Shown: positions 21,419 through 31,269, counted from the stretch's first letter. The stretch: 32,246 bases of DNA from Cylindrobasidium torrendii FP15055 ss-10 (GCA_000934385.1 KN880693.1:1-32246), one strand, 5' to 3'. Notes: a model not told the origin generated them from the letters alone. Translations and numbers: made by a program.

Positions 21419-21895
21419 GCGCCTGAAAGTTTGTAAACTAGCACTCTCATTTTTCCATCCCTGCATTTCATATATCGTACGCGCTCGGCCGCTCCAGAAC
21501 CTTTGTATTTTTTGTCGTACTTATGGCCAAATGCATGCCTTACAGAAGTTAGACGCCTGGCTCTCGTGCTTCGAACGCAGGTGTGCGTAATTGGCCAAGT
21601 GTGCTGGCAGCCTCACTTGTACGCGATAGTTGCTGGAAAATGGAAACCTGAGATATGCGACGCAAACAGTAAGCAATCAAGTGAACTGAACACTTGCAAA
21701 GCTAGACATTCCTTCTCTACATCTGGTGCCTACCTGTAGCTGTGAACTTACGGGAATAACCCGCAGACAGGTCGAATCTGGTTGAATGCACATCTCGGTT
21801 CCCGGTCCGACCCTTCCGATGTCGTTCTGATGACTAAACACATTCTAGATATTTTCCGTCACGTCCTTGCTCAGTCGCGTTCTCTCACTGTCAAT
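21419..21895. other. Intergenic, NOT3 3' flank and bL12m promoter
   Basis: No gene is supported in these 477 bp. Frames here are short and without domain character. Confidence 0.5.
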
Positions 21896-22662
21896 ATGGC
21901 CGTAAGACACCCGCCGCTTCGACAATAAACCACACGTCTGACTATGCGTACAGTCCTGCTCCCGCGCCGTTCGCGTTCTCTCGCGCTCCACGTTCCGGTC
22001 AGCCCGTTCCATGGTCACCATTCCCAGTGCGCTTACCCCCAACTCAGCCCTTCATTGAACCGCGTTGCACGGAGATGCATGGCGACAGATGCTGCGCCAG
22101 CTGTAGCTGCTACTTCGTCGGACCCCAAGTTGAATAGCATCGTGAACGACATTTCCGGTTTGACCCTCCTGCAGGCCGCGGACCTGGTCACGCTATTGAA
22201 GGTACGCTACTCTTCGATACTACCTCTGCCTGATATCCGTGCACCTGAGGACTTGGCAATGAAACCAGAGAAGAAGCTAACGCGTCAACGTAGACACGAC
22301 TGAACATTACGGAAATTGCAATGCCGTCTGCTGCCCCGGCGGCTGCACCTGCGGCCGCTTCCGAGGAGGAAGTTGTGGAGAAGCCGAAGGAGAAGACAGT
22401 GTTCAACGTCAAGCTGGAGAGTTTCGAGGCAACGGCGAAGCCTAAAATCATCCGGGAAGTTAAGAGCCTCATTCCTGGCCTCACCCTCATCGACGTGCGT
22501 CTACAATTCCCCTTCATTCCACTTATACTGACTGAGATATGATAGGCGAAGAAATTCGTGGAGTCTTTGCCGAAGGCGCTGAAGGAGAACATCCCCAAGG
22601 ACGAGGCAGAGAAGCTCCAGAAGGCTTTCCAGGCTCTTGGTGCCGTTGCTTCCCTGGAGTAA
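21896..22662 (+). CDS. MRPL12: Mitochondrial large-subunit ribosomal protein bL12m
   Basis: Five exons: 21896-21901, 21954-21997, 22048-22201, 22294-22494 and 22546-22662, giving 173 aa. Joining the first three yields a classic arginine-rich mitochondrial presequence (MASCSRAVRVLSRSTFRP, then NRVARRCMATDAA) with no acidic residue before the Asp of ATDAA. The dimerisation segment LNSIVNDISGLTLLQAADLVTLLK follows, then an Ala/Pro hinge. The C-terminal L7/L12 fold reads KTVFNVKLESFEATAKPKIIREVKSLIPGLTLIDAKKFVESLPKALKE and ends in GAVASLE. The first coding exon is only ATGGCC before a GTAAGA donor. Intron 2 (21998-22047, exactly 50 bp) has a GTCAGC donor. A simpler start at ATG 21944 in the same downstream frame would also give a basic N-terminus, so the 5' end is less sure than the rest. 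Confidence 0.9.
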
Positions 22663-23096
22663 ACCCCCAGCACATCCTCTTCCCGTATACACTACTACTT
22701 GCCTCTAAAATGCGTACTTTCGATGCCTATTGGAAAACATAACCTCAACTGGCGTATTCCGTCCTCAATGCAGTCGAAGTTGTGCACTGTGATAGCGCTA
22801 GCACCTACACCAGAATTCTGCCCTCTGAAATTGGTGCAAACCTCCTTTCTCATTGGAATCCCGTTTTTCCTTATTTCAATTGTGGGTGTAAAGCCCAAGC
22901 TAGGTTTGACCAGGAAATTTGGGTGTATTATAAGTTGAGTCTAACGCTTGCTTACTACTTCTGCTGGTGCACCTTTGGACCATGGGTTGGATATAGACAA
23001 GCATCAAAGGAACATTAAACATCTTACTTGCTAGACCACACCAGGACCACAACCGATGTTTTCGAGTCCAAGTCTACTCGGGGCTCGGGCCGTCCG
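22663..23096. other. Intergenic, bL12m 3' flank and FMN1 promoter
   Basis: No gene is supported. A weak TATAGA lies at 22992-22997, about 100 bp before the FMN1 start. Confidence 0.45.
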
Positions 23097-23669
23097 ATGC
23101 GACCATCATCTGAACCAAGAGTCCCTACCACCGTCGGCTCGTCCTCGGGGCCAGAGCCGCCCTTCCCTCTGCGGATGGAGGGAAAAGTCATTCATGGCTA
23201 CGGACGCGGCTCTAAAGAACTCGGCATCCCGACAGCCAATCTCCCTGTCGACAGTAGCCTCACACCATGGATCACTGATATCACGTCCGGGGTGTATTTT
23301 GGCTGGACATCTCTACGCTTGCCGTCGTCGACGTTATCAAACGACACTACCTCGACGTCTCACTCTGGATTCAGCCTCTATCCCATGGTCATGTCGATCA
23401 TGTCGAACAAGTTCTACCACAACACAGAGCGGTCGGCGGAGGTGCATGTACTCCATGAGTTCGAAGGGGATTTCTACGGTGCGGAGATGCGGGTGCTGCT
23501 CACGGGATTCATCAGAGGAGAGAGGGGGGACTATGCTAACCAAGAAGAGTTGATTGAAGACATCAAGCTGGACTGTGAAGTAGCTCGTAAGAGCTTGGAT
23601 CGCGAAGCTTGGGCCTTGCGAGAAATGGGCAGAGGTACGCTTGATGGAAGTTGGTTGGTACGTGCGTGA
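23097..23669 (+). CDS. FMN1: Riboflavin kinase
   Basis: Single exon, 190 aa, from ATG 23097. It phosphorylates riboflavin to FMN using ATP. The family landmarks are present: PFPLRMEGKVIHGYGRGSKELGIPTANLP with the PTAN metal/ATP motif, ITSGVYFGW, YPMVMSI, FYHNTERSAEVHVLHEFEGDFYGAEMRVLLTGFIR with the catalytic Glu region, and the C-terminal helix EELIEDIKLDCEVARKSLD. The usual GWNP(F/Y)Y loop after MVMS(V/I) reads MSNKFY here, losing the Gly-Trp pair. A further ATG at 23056 lies in another frame and gives no family match. It shares orientation with bL12m and LEU1. Confidence 0.9.
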   Translation: MRPSSEPRVPTTVGSSSGPEPPFPLRMEGKVIHGYGRGSKELGIPTANLPVDSSLTPWITDITSGVYFGWTSLRLPSSTLSNDTTSTSHSGFSLYPMVMSIMSNKFYHNTERSAEVHVLHEFEGDFYGAEMRVLLTGFIRGERGDYANQEELIEDIKLDCEVARKSLDREAWALREMGRGTLDGSWLVRA

Positions 23670-24038
23670 TTGGGATTGTAAATGCTTGGTAGACACACGA
23701 TGTGACAATAGTAAGAATGGGAAATAGAGAATTTTGTGGCCAAAACGCAGGTTGTTGCTCGTTCACCCAGAGACAAACACGGTCATGTTTTCTGAGCACG
23801 GTGCTGTCGCGCTGCCTCGCGTCGCTGTCGACGAATTAGCGTTGTGTCCCGGTCCCGTTCATAATTTCCAATGGGCGGAAAGCCGACGAGAATTCGGGCT
23901 TTGAAAGCGACGCGACGTCATTGGTTAATGTGTTGCCCGTGACTCCGAAAGATCGCCGAAATCAATCGGCCGAATGGCTGCTCCTACATATACTTTCATT
24001 GCGACGGATCTTGCATAACTCTTTTACACTCCATCACG
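23670..24038. promoter_or_regulatory. LEU1 promoter region
   Basis: 369 bp. Visible elements are CCGGTCCCGT at 23849-23858 (one base off the Leu3 consensus CCGGNNCCGG), a CCAAT near 23866, an ACGTCATTGG near 23914-23922, a TGACTC at 23940-23945 (Gcn4/CpcA-type core), and an ACATATA TATA-like run at 23986-23992. Consensus sites are known from ascomycetes; their use here is inference. Confidence 0.35.
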
Positions 24039-26667
24039 ATGCCTACAGCTGTCCCCGGCCCAAGAACGCTTTATGACAAGATTTGGGACGACCACGTCGT
24101 GTACGTCGCCAAAGACGCGTTAGGCGAACCGCAATTGACGTTCCCCACAGCGACGTCAAGGAGGACGGTCTCGCCCTCATTTACATCGATCGGTGTGTTC
24201 ATCCAGCGTCCCAGAGCATTTCAAACCCATCCTGAACGATTCGCTAGCCATTTGGTCCATGAAGTAACGAGCCCGCAGGCTTTCGAAGGCCTGTGCGTCA
24301 CAGTACGATCTCCACAATCTCACCCGCTCATCCACCCTCTAGTCGCGTTGCTGGCAGGCCTGTTCGCAGACCGGATTGCACTCTGGCTACTGTGGACCAC
24401 AACGTACCGTACGCCAGTGTCCTCCTTTCCAAGAATACTCTCTTACCCGCCAGACAGAACGGTGTCTCGCAAGAATCTATCCACAGTAGAGAAGTTTATT
24501 GACGAGCCCGATTCGCGAGCGCAATGTATGGCCCTAGAGGAGAACGTCAAGGAGTTTGGCGTCACATATTTCGGCATGAAGGACAAGCGCCAAGGTATCG
24601 TCCACGTTATTGGACCTGAGCAAGGCTTCACAGTACGGAAGCTTCAATATGGCTGTTTTCAGATGCTAAATATTGTCTAGTTGCCTGGGATAACCTGTGT
24701 ATGCGGTGACTCTCACACATCCAGTACGCACAGTTTTTCATCGATTCTGAATCCCATTAAACCTCATCCTAGCCCACGGAGCATTTGGTTCTCTGGCTTT
24801 CGGTATCGGCACATCTGAAGTCGAACATGTTCTTGCTACCCAAACTCTGCTCCAGAAGAAGGGCAAGAACATGCGCATCTCTGTCAACGGCGACCTGTAT
24901 GAGGGCGTCACGTCGAAAGACGTTATCCTGCACATCATTGGTGTCATTGGCACAGCTGGTGGCACGGGCAGCGTTATCGAGTACGCCGGCTCGGTGTTCC
25001 GTGGATTCAGTATGGAATCCCGCATGAGCGTCTGCAATATGAGCATCGAGGCTGGTGCGCGCGCTGGCATGGTTGCTCCCGACGAGGTCACTTTCGAATA
25101 TCTCCGAAACCGCCCTCTCTCCCCCAAGGGCGAAACATGGGATCGCGCTGAGGCTTATTGGCGTACTCTCAAGTCCGACGAAGGTGCAAAGTTCGATATC
25201 GAGGTCGACATCAAGGCGTCCGACATTGTTCCCACCGTAACTTGGGGAACCTCTCCTCAGGATGTCGTCCCAATCACTGGCGTCGTTCCAGATCCCTCAA
25301 AGATTGAAGATCCGACAAAGCGTGCATCGGCAGAGCGCTCGCTGAACTACATGGGCCTCACTCCCAATACTCCTATGGAAGAAGTCACTGTCGACAAGGT
25401 CTTCATTGGATCCTGCACCAATAGTCGTATTGAGGATCTTCGGTCTGCAGCAAAGGTCGTTATTGCGGCAGGCGTCGATGCTCGAGTAGCCCCCAATGTT
25501 CATGCCATGATTGTCCCGGGTTCTGGTCTCATCAAGAAGCAGGCGGAGGCGGAGGGCTTGGATGCAGTTTTCAAGCGTGCTGGATTCGATTGGCGCGAAG
25601 CCGGCTGTTCGATGTGCTTGGGTATGAACCCCGACCAGCTTGCACCGGGAGAGCGATGCGCCAGTACAAGCAACCGCAACTTCGAAGGCCGTCAAGGTTC
25701 CGGTGGACGCACTCACCTCGTCAGCCCAGCAATGGCGGCAGCAGCTGCTATCACTGGAAAATTGACCGACGTACGCAAGTTCATGGGTGCTACAGCTGAT
25801 GAAAACGTCGCCGCCGGACCCAAACTCAAAGTCACTAGCGCCTTCGACTATATGGACGACCCTGTTCTGCCATCGCCCGCCCCGCGTGTCCCCACCACGA
25901 ATCCCACTGAGCAGGGCCTTCCACCATCTGAATCCCCTTCGTCCGTTGAGAAGTTTGTTGTGTTGAAGGGTATCGCCGCACCACTGCACATCGAGAATGT
26001 CGACACCGATATGATCATTCCCAAACAATTCTTGAAGACCTTGAAGCGCACTGGCCTTGCATCCGCCCTCTTCTACACTCTTCGCCGCGATCCAATGACC
26101 GGCAAGGAGACCGATTTCGTCCTCAACAGGGAGCCGTATACTAAAGCCAAGATTCTCGTCGTCACTGGAAAGAACTTTGGTTGTGGCAGCTCTCGCGAGC
26201 ACGCCCCGTGGAGTTTGTGAGTTCATTTCTTTCACTTTCCAGATGGACTCTAAAGCAGGTCTTCTAGGAATGACTTCGGTATTCGCTGTGTTATTGCGCC
26301 AAGTTTTGCGGACATCTTCCGCAACAACTCGATGCAAAATGGCATGCTTCCTGTTATCCTGCCGCAAGAGGAGTGCAGAGCTCTTGCAGAAGACGCGGAG
26401 GCCGGCCTAGAGCTGGAGGTTGATTTGGAGAAGGAAGAGGTCCGGAGACCCAACGGCAAACCTGCGATTAAGTTTACCACCGACCCCTTCCGTCGTCATT
26501 GCCTACTGAACGGCTTGGACGACATCGCATTGACTTTGCAACGCGGCGCGTCCATTGAGGAGTTTGAGACGAGAAGAAGTGATGTATGGCCGTGGTTGGA
26601 CGGTTTCGGATACCAGGGAAAGATCCCTGTGCCAGCGGCGAGGGCACCCAAAAAGATGGACTGGTGA
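24039..26667 (+). CDS. LEU1: 3-isopropylmalate dehydratase (fused large + small domains)
   Basis: Eight exons: 24039-24100, 24151-24192, 24248-24292, 24343-24408, 24458-24632, 24681-24723, 24773-26216 and 26268-26667, giving 758 aa, the fungal fused length. It isomerises 2- to 3-isopropylmalate in leucine synthesis with a [4Fe-4S] cluster. The cluster cysteines sit in [14 protein letters not shown] and CSMCLGMN. Other landmarks are [54 protein letters not shown], and in the swivel domain [27 protein letters not shown] and APSFADIF. Five small 5' exons encode only the first 200 or so residues. The acceptor at 24457 was picked because it alone yields the conserved NVPTVSRKN join. Confidence 0.96.
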
Positions 26668-26881
26668 AGATGGTCAAAGTTCGTCATTATTTCACGCCAA
26701 TATCAATATATGTTGTACAATAAGCACGCGCGCGACTCGAAGACACGCCATTGAGGTGACTGACGGTATGTAAGTTGTGGGAAATTGCTGAGAGATTGAA
26801 TAATAATTACTTGGTCGATCATGAAAGCGGCCGAGGTTACATCATGCTCGGCAACCGCGTTTCTCCTTCGTCTTGTCCACC

Positions 26882-27410
26882 ATGTCTATTTTCCGCATTG
26901 CGACTACCAGTCTCAGGATAGCGCGCCCTTCGGCCCCGCGGGCCTCATTGGCTTCCTTCCGGGCATTCTCCGTCTCATCCCGTCGCGCGAACGCGCCAGA
27001 AATCGACCTGGCCAAGCTGAAAAAGTCAAGCGTGTTCAAGGCGCTTGCGGGCAACGACGAGGCCATTAAGGCAACACAGAAGTTCGTGGAAGTACTGAGG
27101 GAGAAAGGTGCGCGACTTCAGCTACATGTCTTCCCATTCTCATGAAATGTTCACACGCAGGGTTTGACTACAAGACACCTCCGACGAAGTTGCAGATGCT
27201 TCGGTTGGCTGCTGACTCGGAGTTCCGGGAAGCGTTCTCGCAGATGCATGCCATATTTACGAGTGCGGGAGTCGACATGACATCGCCGGTGAGTGGTCTT
27301 GCGCGCGGGGTGATGCCTGTATACTAATAAATGGTCTACGCGTATAGGAAGTGCAGACTGAACTTATGGGCGTTTTAAACCAGGCCCCACCAGCAGTCGA
27401 AAAACCATAA
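26882..27410 (+). CDS. Small probable mitochondrial protein (138 aa)
   Basis: Three exons: 26882-27107, 27161-27288 and 27348-27410. The first 35 residues are Arg/Ser/Ala-rich with no acid (MSIFRIATTSLRIARPSAPR, FRAFSVSSRRA), a textbook matrix-targeting presequence. The mature part is helical: EIDLAKLKKSSVFKALAGNDEAIKAT, then FDYKTPPTKLQMLRLAADSEFREAF, MHAIFTSAGVD and a short MGVLNQAPPAVEKP tail. I do not recognise the family. Its size and helical pattern would fit a respiratory-complex accessory or assembly protein, which is a guess. It converges on the alcohol dehydrogenase gene, with 139 bp between stops. Confidence 0.75.
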
Positions 27411-27549
27411 AAACTTAAAATCCTACCACTCCCAAATAATAATCACTTTTTCGGCTTGCTCCCGCAAATTTGCGACTTTTCTGTCCCATCCATAACCAGG
27501 TAAGTGTCGCTAATATACATTTAAACTAATACTGTATCGTTACACCACT

Positions 27550-29051
27550 TCATGCTGCCGACAAGATAGGTGTGTGTTCCAACCTCGGCGCCGACGCCTT
27601 TGTCTCTATAAACGTCTTCATCATCCTAACCTTCGGGTCGCGCGCTTCGAACTTGTAATAAGCTTTTGCAGTATCCTCGAGCTTCACCCTGTGGCTCAGC
27701 ATAATGGTCGGATCAAGTTCTCCTGACTGAATTTGGGCAAGCAGCTCCTTCCAGTATTTGTGGACAGGCGCTTGTCCGTTGCCAATAAGGCGGATACCAC
27801 GTTCCATGAGCGAGCCGACATTGACATGGTTAGTGAAGCCAGCATATGCCGCGATTAGGCCACAACGACCGAAATGGCGGGTGGAGGTGATCATCTCATT
27901 GATGATTTCTGAAGAGTCTGTTTCAGCACCCAGGCTGATTTCGATGGCATGACCCCAGCCCTGATGTTGTCGGTCAGATTATGCAGTTGACAAGAAGTCA
28001 GTCCTACACACCTTGGAGTATTCGCCACCAACAGCATCTATGCACACATCCCATCCTCCGGGCACACGCTCGTGCAATGCCTTCGTGACGCTCTCCCCTC
28101 GCGCTAGCTCGCCAAAGTTGAGGACTTCGACATTCGGAAGTTTGTGTTTTGCCCAGTCCAACCGCCACTGCACGTCGTCGATGAGGATTACGCGCTTGCC
28201 ACCCTTCTTGAAAGCGAAGTAGGCAACGAATAGACCGATGGGGCCAGCGCCCCACACTGCAACGTTGTTACCAGCCTCCACGCCGGTATCGACAACAGAG
28301 TGGTACGCGGTGGCCAGTACGTCGCTCAGGTAGAGACCTTTCTCGTCGGGGACGTCGTCGGGAAGTGGGAGGAGGTTGACGTCGCCGAATGGGACGCGAA
28401 CATACTCAGCTTGGCCGCCTGAATGAAGATGAGTACTGACACTTTCGATGTTCTTGAGCAAGACGCACCAGCATATCCTCCCGTCATGTGCGAGTATCCG
28501 AAAAATCCTGAGGTAGAATTCCCCCACATTGCTTCTGGCACTCCGGCTGGATTCGTATTCGCGCACATGCTGGAAAGGCCTTCCTTGCAATACTTGCATG
28601 ACCCACACGCGATTTGGAAGCTGGCGACGACACGTTGGCCAACTTTCAATCCATTTGCCTCTGCCTCTGGGCCAGCGGACTCCACTACGCCACAGAATTC
28701 GTGACCGAGGATATCGCCAGGTTTGAGTTGCATGATGGCGCTGTGCAGCAGGTGCAGGTCGCTGCCACAAATGGTAGAGCCAGTCACTCGAACAATGGCG
28801 TCGCGCGCGTCAATTAATTTGGGCTTCGAAGTCTCCACTGTGAATTGTGCGTTTGAGCAAATGCTTTGAATGATTAGAAAGACGAACCTACCGACTTCGA
28901 CCTTGCCTTTGCCTTGCCATACCAAGGCCAACATCTTCTCGTTAGGTTCTCCATATTTTCCGCCGTCCTGACCAGGATTCGACACATCGGCTGTGGTCTG
29001 TGCGGTGTTGTGGCCGACAATCTTCTCCGCAATGAATGATGCTGTCTGCAT
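27550..29051 (-). CDS. Zinc-dependent alcohol dehydrogenase (MDR family)
   Basis: Four exons: 28892-29051, 28469-28837, 28012-28418 and 27550-27960, giving 448 aa. The GroES-like domain has the catalytic zinc residues in ICGSDLHLLH and GHEFCG, and a full structural-zinc lobe CGSCKYCKEGLSSMC. The Rossmann domain has VWGAGPIGLF. The following strand ends in VILIDD, whose acidic residue favours NAD over NADP. The closest named types are glutathione-independent formaldehyde dehydrogenase-like and threonine dehydrogenase-like MDR enzymes; the substrate is unknown. An N-terminal extension of about 50 residues precedes the catalytic domain. It includes IAEKIVGHNTAQTTADVSNP and shows no strong targeting signature. 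An in-frame ATG further up (29117) would add 22 residues. Confidence 0.92.
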
Positions 29052-29428
29052 TTTGAGGAAATATTGGGAAATCCAGCTTCGAGTGTGGTTTCTACGATTT
29101 ATACAGTCCCGCTGCACATAGCGTCAGCGATGACCGATCGGTAGACCCACCAGCAGACCAAGCAAAAGAAAGATGAACTAAGACATACTGTAGGCGGTGA
29201 CGCAAAGATGGATGGAAAGCATCATGTTCCGCTGGTCATCGACATCTTTGGCCCGTCGTCGACATGGGCAGGCATCGAGCAAGCATGAGAGGCACATTTG
29301 GGCAGATTGAGTGTAGAGTAGAGCACAAACAGTACAGTGTAATACTATCAGTCGAACACCATGACACCGATAGAAAGCGCTCTAAGAAAGAGTCAGCGAC
29401 CGTGCTTAAACTGTGGAAACTGACACGC
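29052..29428. other. Intergenic, ADH promoter and PP2C-like 3' flank
   Basis: 377 bp, no gene supported. Both neighbours are on the minus strand, so this holds the ADH promoter. Confidence 0.45.
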
Positions 29429-30769
29429 TCACTCGTCTTTCCCCACTTTCACTGCCGCCTTGTCGGCCAGCGCCTTCGCAATGTTTGAAGAGGCAGTTTC
29501 ACTGTGACCTCCCAGCAAAGATACCAACACTTCCATCTCTGTCGAATGTTCGGCATCGTCGTCGTCGTTCCATGTCAGAAGATTGAAATGAGGCATTGCG
29601 GTTTTCATGGATTCCGAACCCTTGTCGGCTAGTGAGGAGCTCACGACAGAGAGCACCTCTTGGTCGGACATTGAGCCAAAAAGTGATGCGGAAGCCATTA
29701 CGAGGACATCCCCTTTACCAATTGTGACTGAGGTCACTGTGGGCTCGGCGGTGATGTACTGTCCAGTTTGTACACCCTTCCACGTATCATCGTCCTGGTC
29801 AAATGCGAGTCGTTGGCGAAGATCGGCAGTCCATTTGAGAGGACCAAGGCCGAATGCGCGAAGCGGGAAGGTGCCGAACAGTTTGTTGTCACGAATGAGG
29901 CCAGACTCGCCCGCATGGGCATCCTCAATTTCGCGCGCCTGTGCAGTCACCTGTGACACGTCTGCGCCCACTATTTCGACATCGAAGGTATGACCTTTCC
30001 GTCGCCCAAGAAGTGCACGGGCCGTGCCCGTTTGCGCAATATGAAGTCGCCTGCTGCCAGTGACCGTAGTTTCATATATTGTGACAACCGCCGAGGAGCC
30101 TGAGAGGGCCGGTCTGAGGACACTGGAGTTGCGAGGTTTCCGCGAGGTGCGACTGCCAGTGAGCATCGCTGAGAGGTTGACCAAGTCATCGTCCAAGCGG
30201 AGGAAAGAGTCAATGATCTCTTCCTGGATAGTCTCGTCGCTGGGTTCCGGAACGGGGGTGGGGTCGCCAATGCTGCGAAATTCAGAAACCGTGCCACTAG
30301 AGTCTGCCTCAGTTGGTTTCCGCGAGAACACATCTGCAAGACCGCCTAGTGCGGCTGCAACAATCTTGCCGGACAGGAAGTTGGACGCGCTAGAGCCGTG
30401 GTGGTTATCCAGAAGAGCTTGCACCATCCAAATGCGACCATCGTCGAGGGTGACAGCTGAAGCTGGCATGTGCCGTGGTCCCAAGGAGTCGCTGCAAGTC
30501 CAAATGAGCAATGCTCGTTCGTTCGAATTCGAGGACACAAACCGCGATGTAATGTGCATGTCGAATCGAGCTACACCAGGCGCTACATTCCGAGAGCTTT
30601 GGGAGAAGCTTCCACCGTGGAAACTGTCTAGAAACCAATGAGTAAGTCGTGAGTTCAGCGAGTACACAATGGCACGGAACACACCATGATCTGTCAAACG
30701 AAGGCCGGAGAACGCGAAAGCAGCGGCCGGAACACGAAATAGATGCAGATATCGAGGAAGATGGTGCAT
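29429..30769 (-). CDS. PP2C-like protein, probable pseudophosphatase
   Basis: The frame is open from ATG 30769. A probable 57-bp intron (30628-30684, GTGTGT..TAG) is in frame and stop-free, so the product is 427 aa spliced or 446 aa unspliced. The N-terminus (MHHLPRYLHLFRVPAAAFAF) looks mitochondrial. The overall order resembles fungal pyruvate dehydrogenase phosphatase-like PP2Cs: LSGSSAVVTIYE, FGTFPLRAFGLGPLKW, YITAEPTVTSVTI, LVMASASLFGSMSDQEVL. Key metal-binding positions are changed. DGHGG reads DNHHGS, GDSRA reads GTARA, RAFGD reads RAFGL, and ASDGLWD reads ASASLFG. The terminal DN of the family is not visible. These losses argue for an inactive fold with a regulatory or scaffold role, while the long intact frame argues against a dead gene. 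A five-codon uORF precedes the start. Confidence 0.75.
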   Translation of the reverse strand: MHHLPRYLHLFRVPAAAFAFSGLRLTDHGVFRAIVYSLNSRLTHWFLDSFHGGSFSQSSRNVAPGVARFDMHITSRFVSSNSNERALLIWTCSDSLGPRHMPASAVTLDDGRIWMVQALLDNHHGSSASNFLSGKIVAAALGGLADVFSRKPTEADSSGTVSEFRSIGDPTPVPEPSDETIQEEIIDSFLRLDDDLVNLSAMLTGSRTSRKPRNSSVLRPALSGSSAVVTIYETTVTGSRRLHIAQTGTARALLGRRKGHTFDVEIVGADVSQVTAQAREIEDAHAGESGLIRDNKLFGTFPLRAFGLGPLKWTADLRQRLAFDQDDDTWKGVQTGQYITAEPTVTSVTIGKGDVLVMASASLFGSMSDQEVLSVVSSSLADKGSESMKTAMPHFNLLTWNDDDDAEHSTEMEVLVSLLGGHSETASSNIAKALADKAAVKVGKDE

Positions 30770-30771
30770 TT

Positions 30772-30786
30772 TCAGACAAAATGCAT
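30772..30786 (-). promoter_or_regulatory. Possible uORF ahead of the PP2C-like gene
   Basis: ATG CAT TTT GTC TGA ends two bases before the main ATG. If transcribed, it would be met first by scanning ribosomes. Confidence 0.3.
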
Positions 30787-31204
30787 AAATACGAGCACAA
30801 CGTCGAAGTTTCGGACAGAGCGAATGTGTCGGGAGCGGATGATCGCCGATCGATACTTTAGCACTTCAAGTCTTCAACGTCAACTTGAAGTTGTACTGAA
30901 CTATTCAAGTTCCAAATTGTTGAGTATGTATGATATTTGAGTTTCCATGCACTTTACACAGTCCAAACCGTAGGACAGAACGGTGCTCTGTTGCTGCGAC
31001 TGAATCGATGCATACACTAGACAGATTGCACGATTTGGTTAGAATTTAGAATAGCCCCAAACTCAGAATTTTGTTAGAATTTAGTTTGAATTTTGAACGG
31101 CGTCAAACTCTTCCCAAATTTAGAAATTGAAATTTGTTTTGCATCACCGCAAATTCTGAATTTGGGAGGGGGGGGCCGGATTAGGGGATATCCGCTGACC
31201 AAGT

Positions 31205-31269
31205 CGGACGGATTTGCCTCCGTCCGTCCGTTTTCAGCCAGATAAACCCGGTCCGTCCGTTTTCGGCCA
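31205..31269. repeat. Short hairpin and 19-bp direct repeat pair
   Basis: CGGACGGA at 31205-31212 pairs with TCCGTCCG at 31219-31226 across a 6-nt loop. GTCCGTCCGTTTTCAGCCA (31222-31240) recurs at 31251-31269 with one change (A to G). The second copy runs into the left arm of the foldback. Confidence 0.85.

Noticed and set aside
25297..26367. Long minus-strand open frame (356 aa) opposite LEU1
   Set aside because: It is the antisense shadow of the large LEU1 exon. It has no domain, and the plus-strand reading matches a known enzyme throughout.
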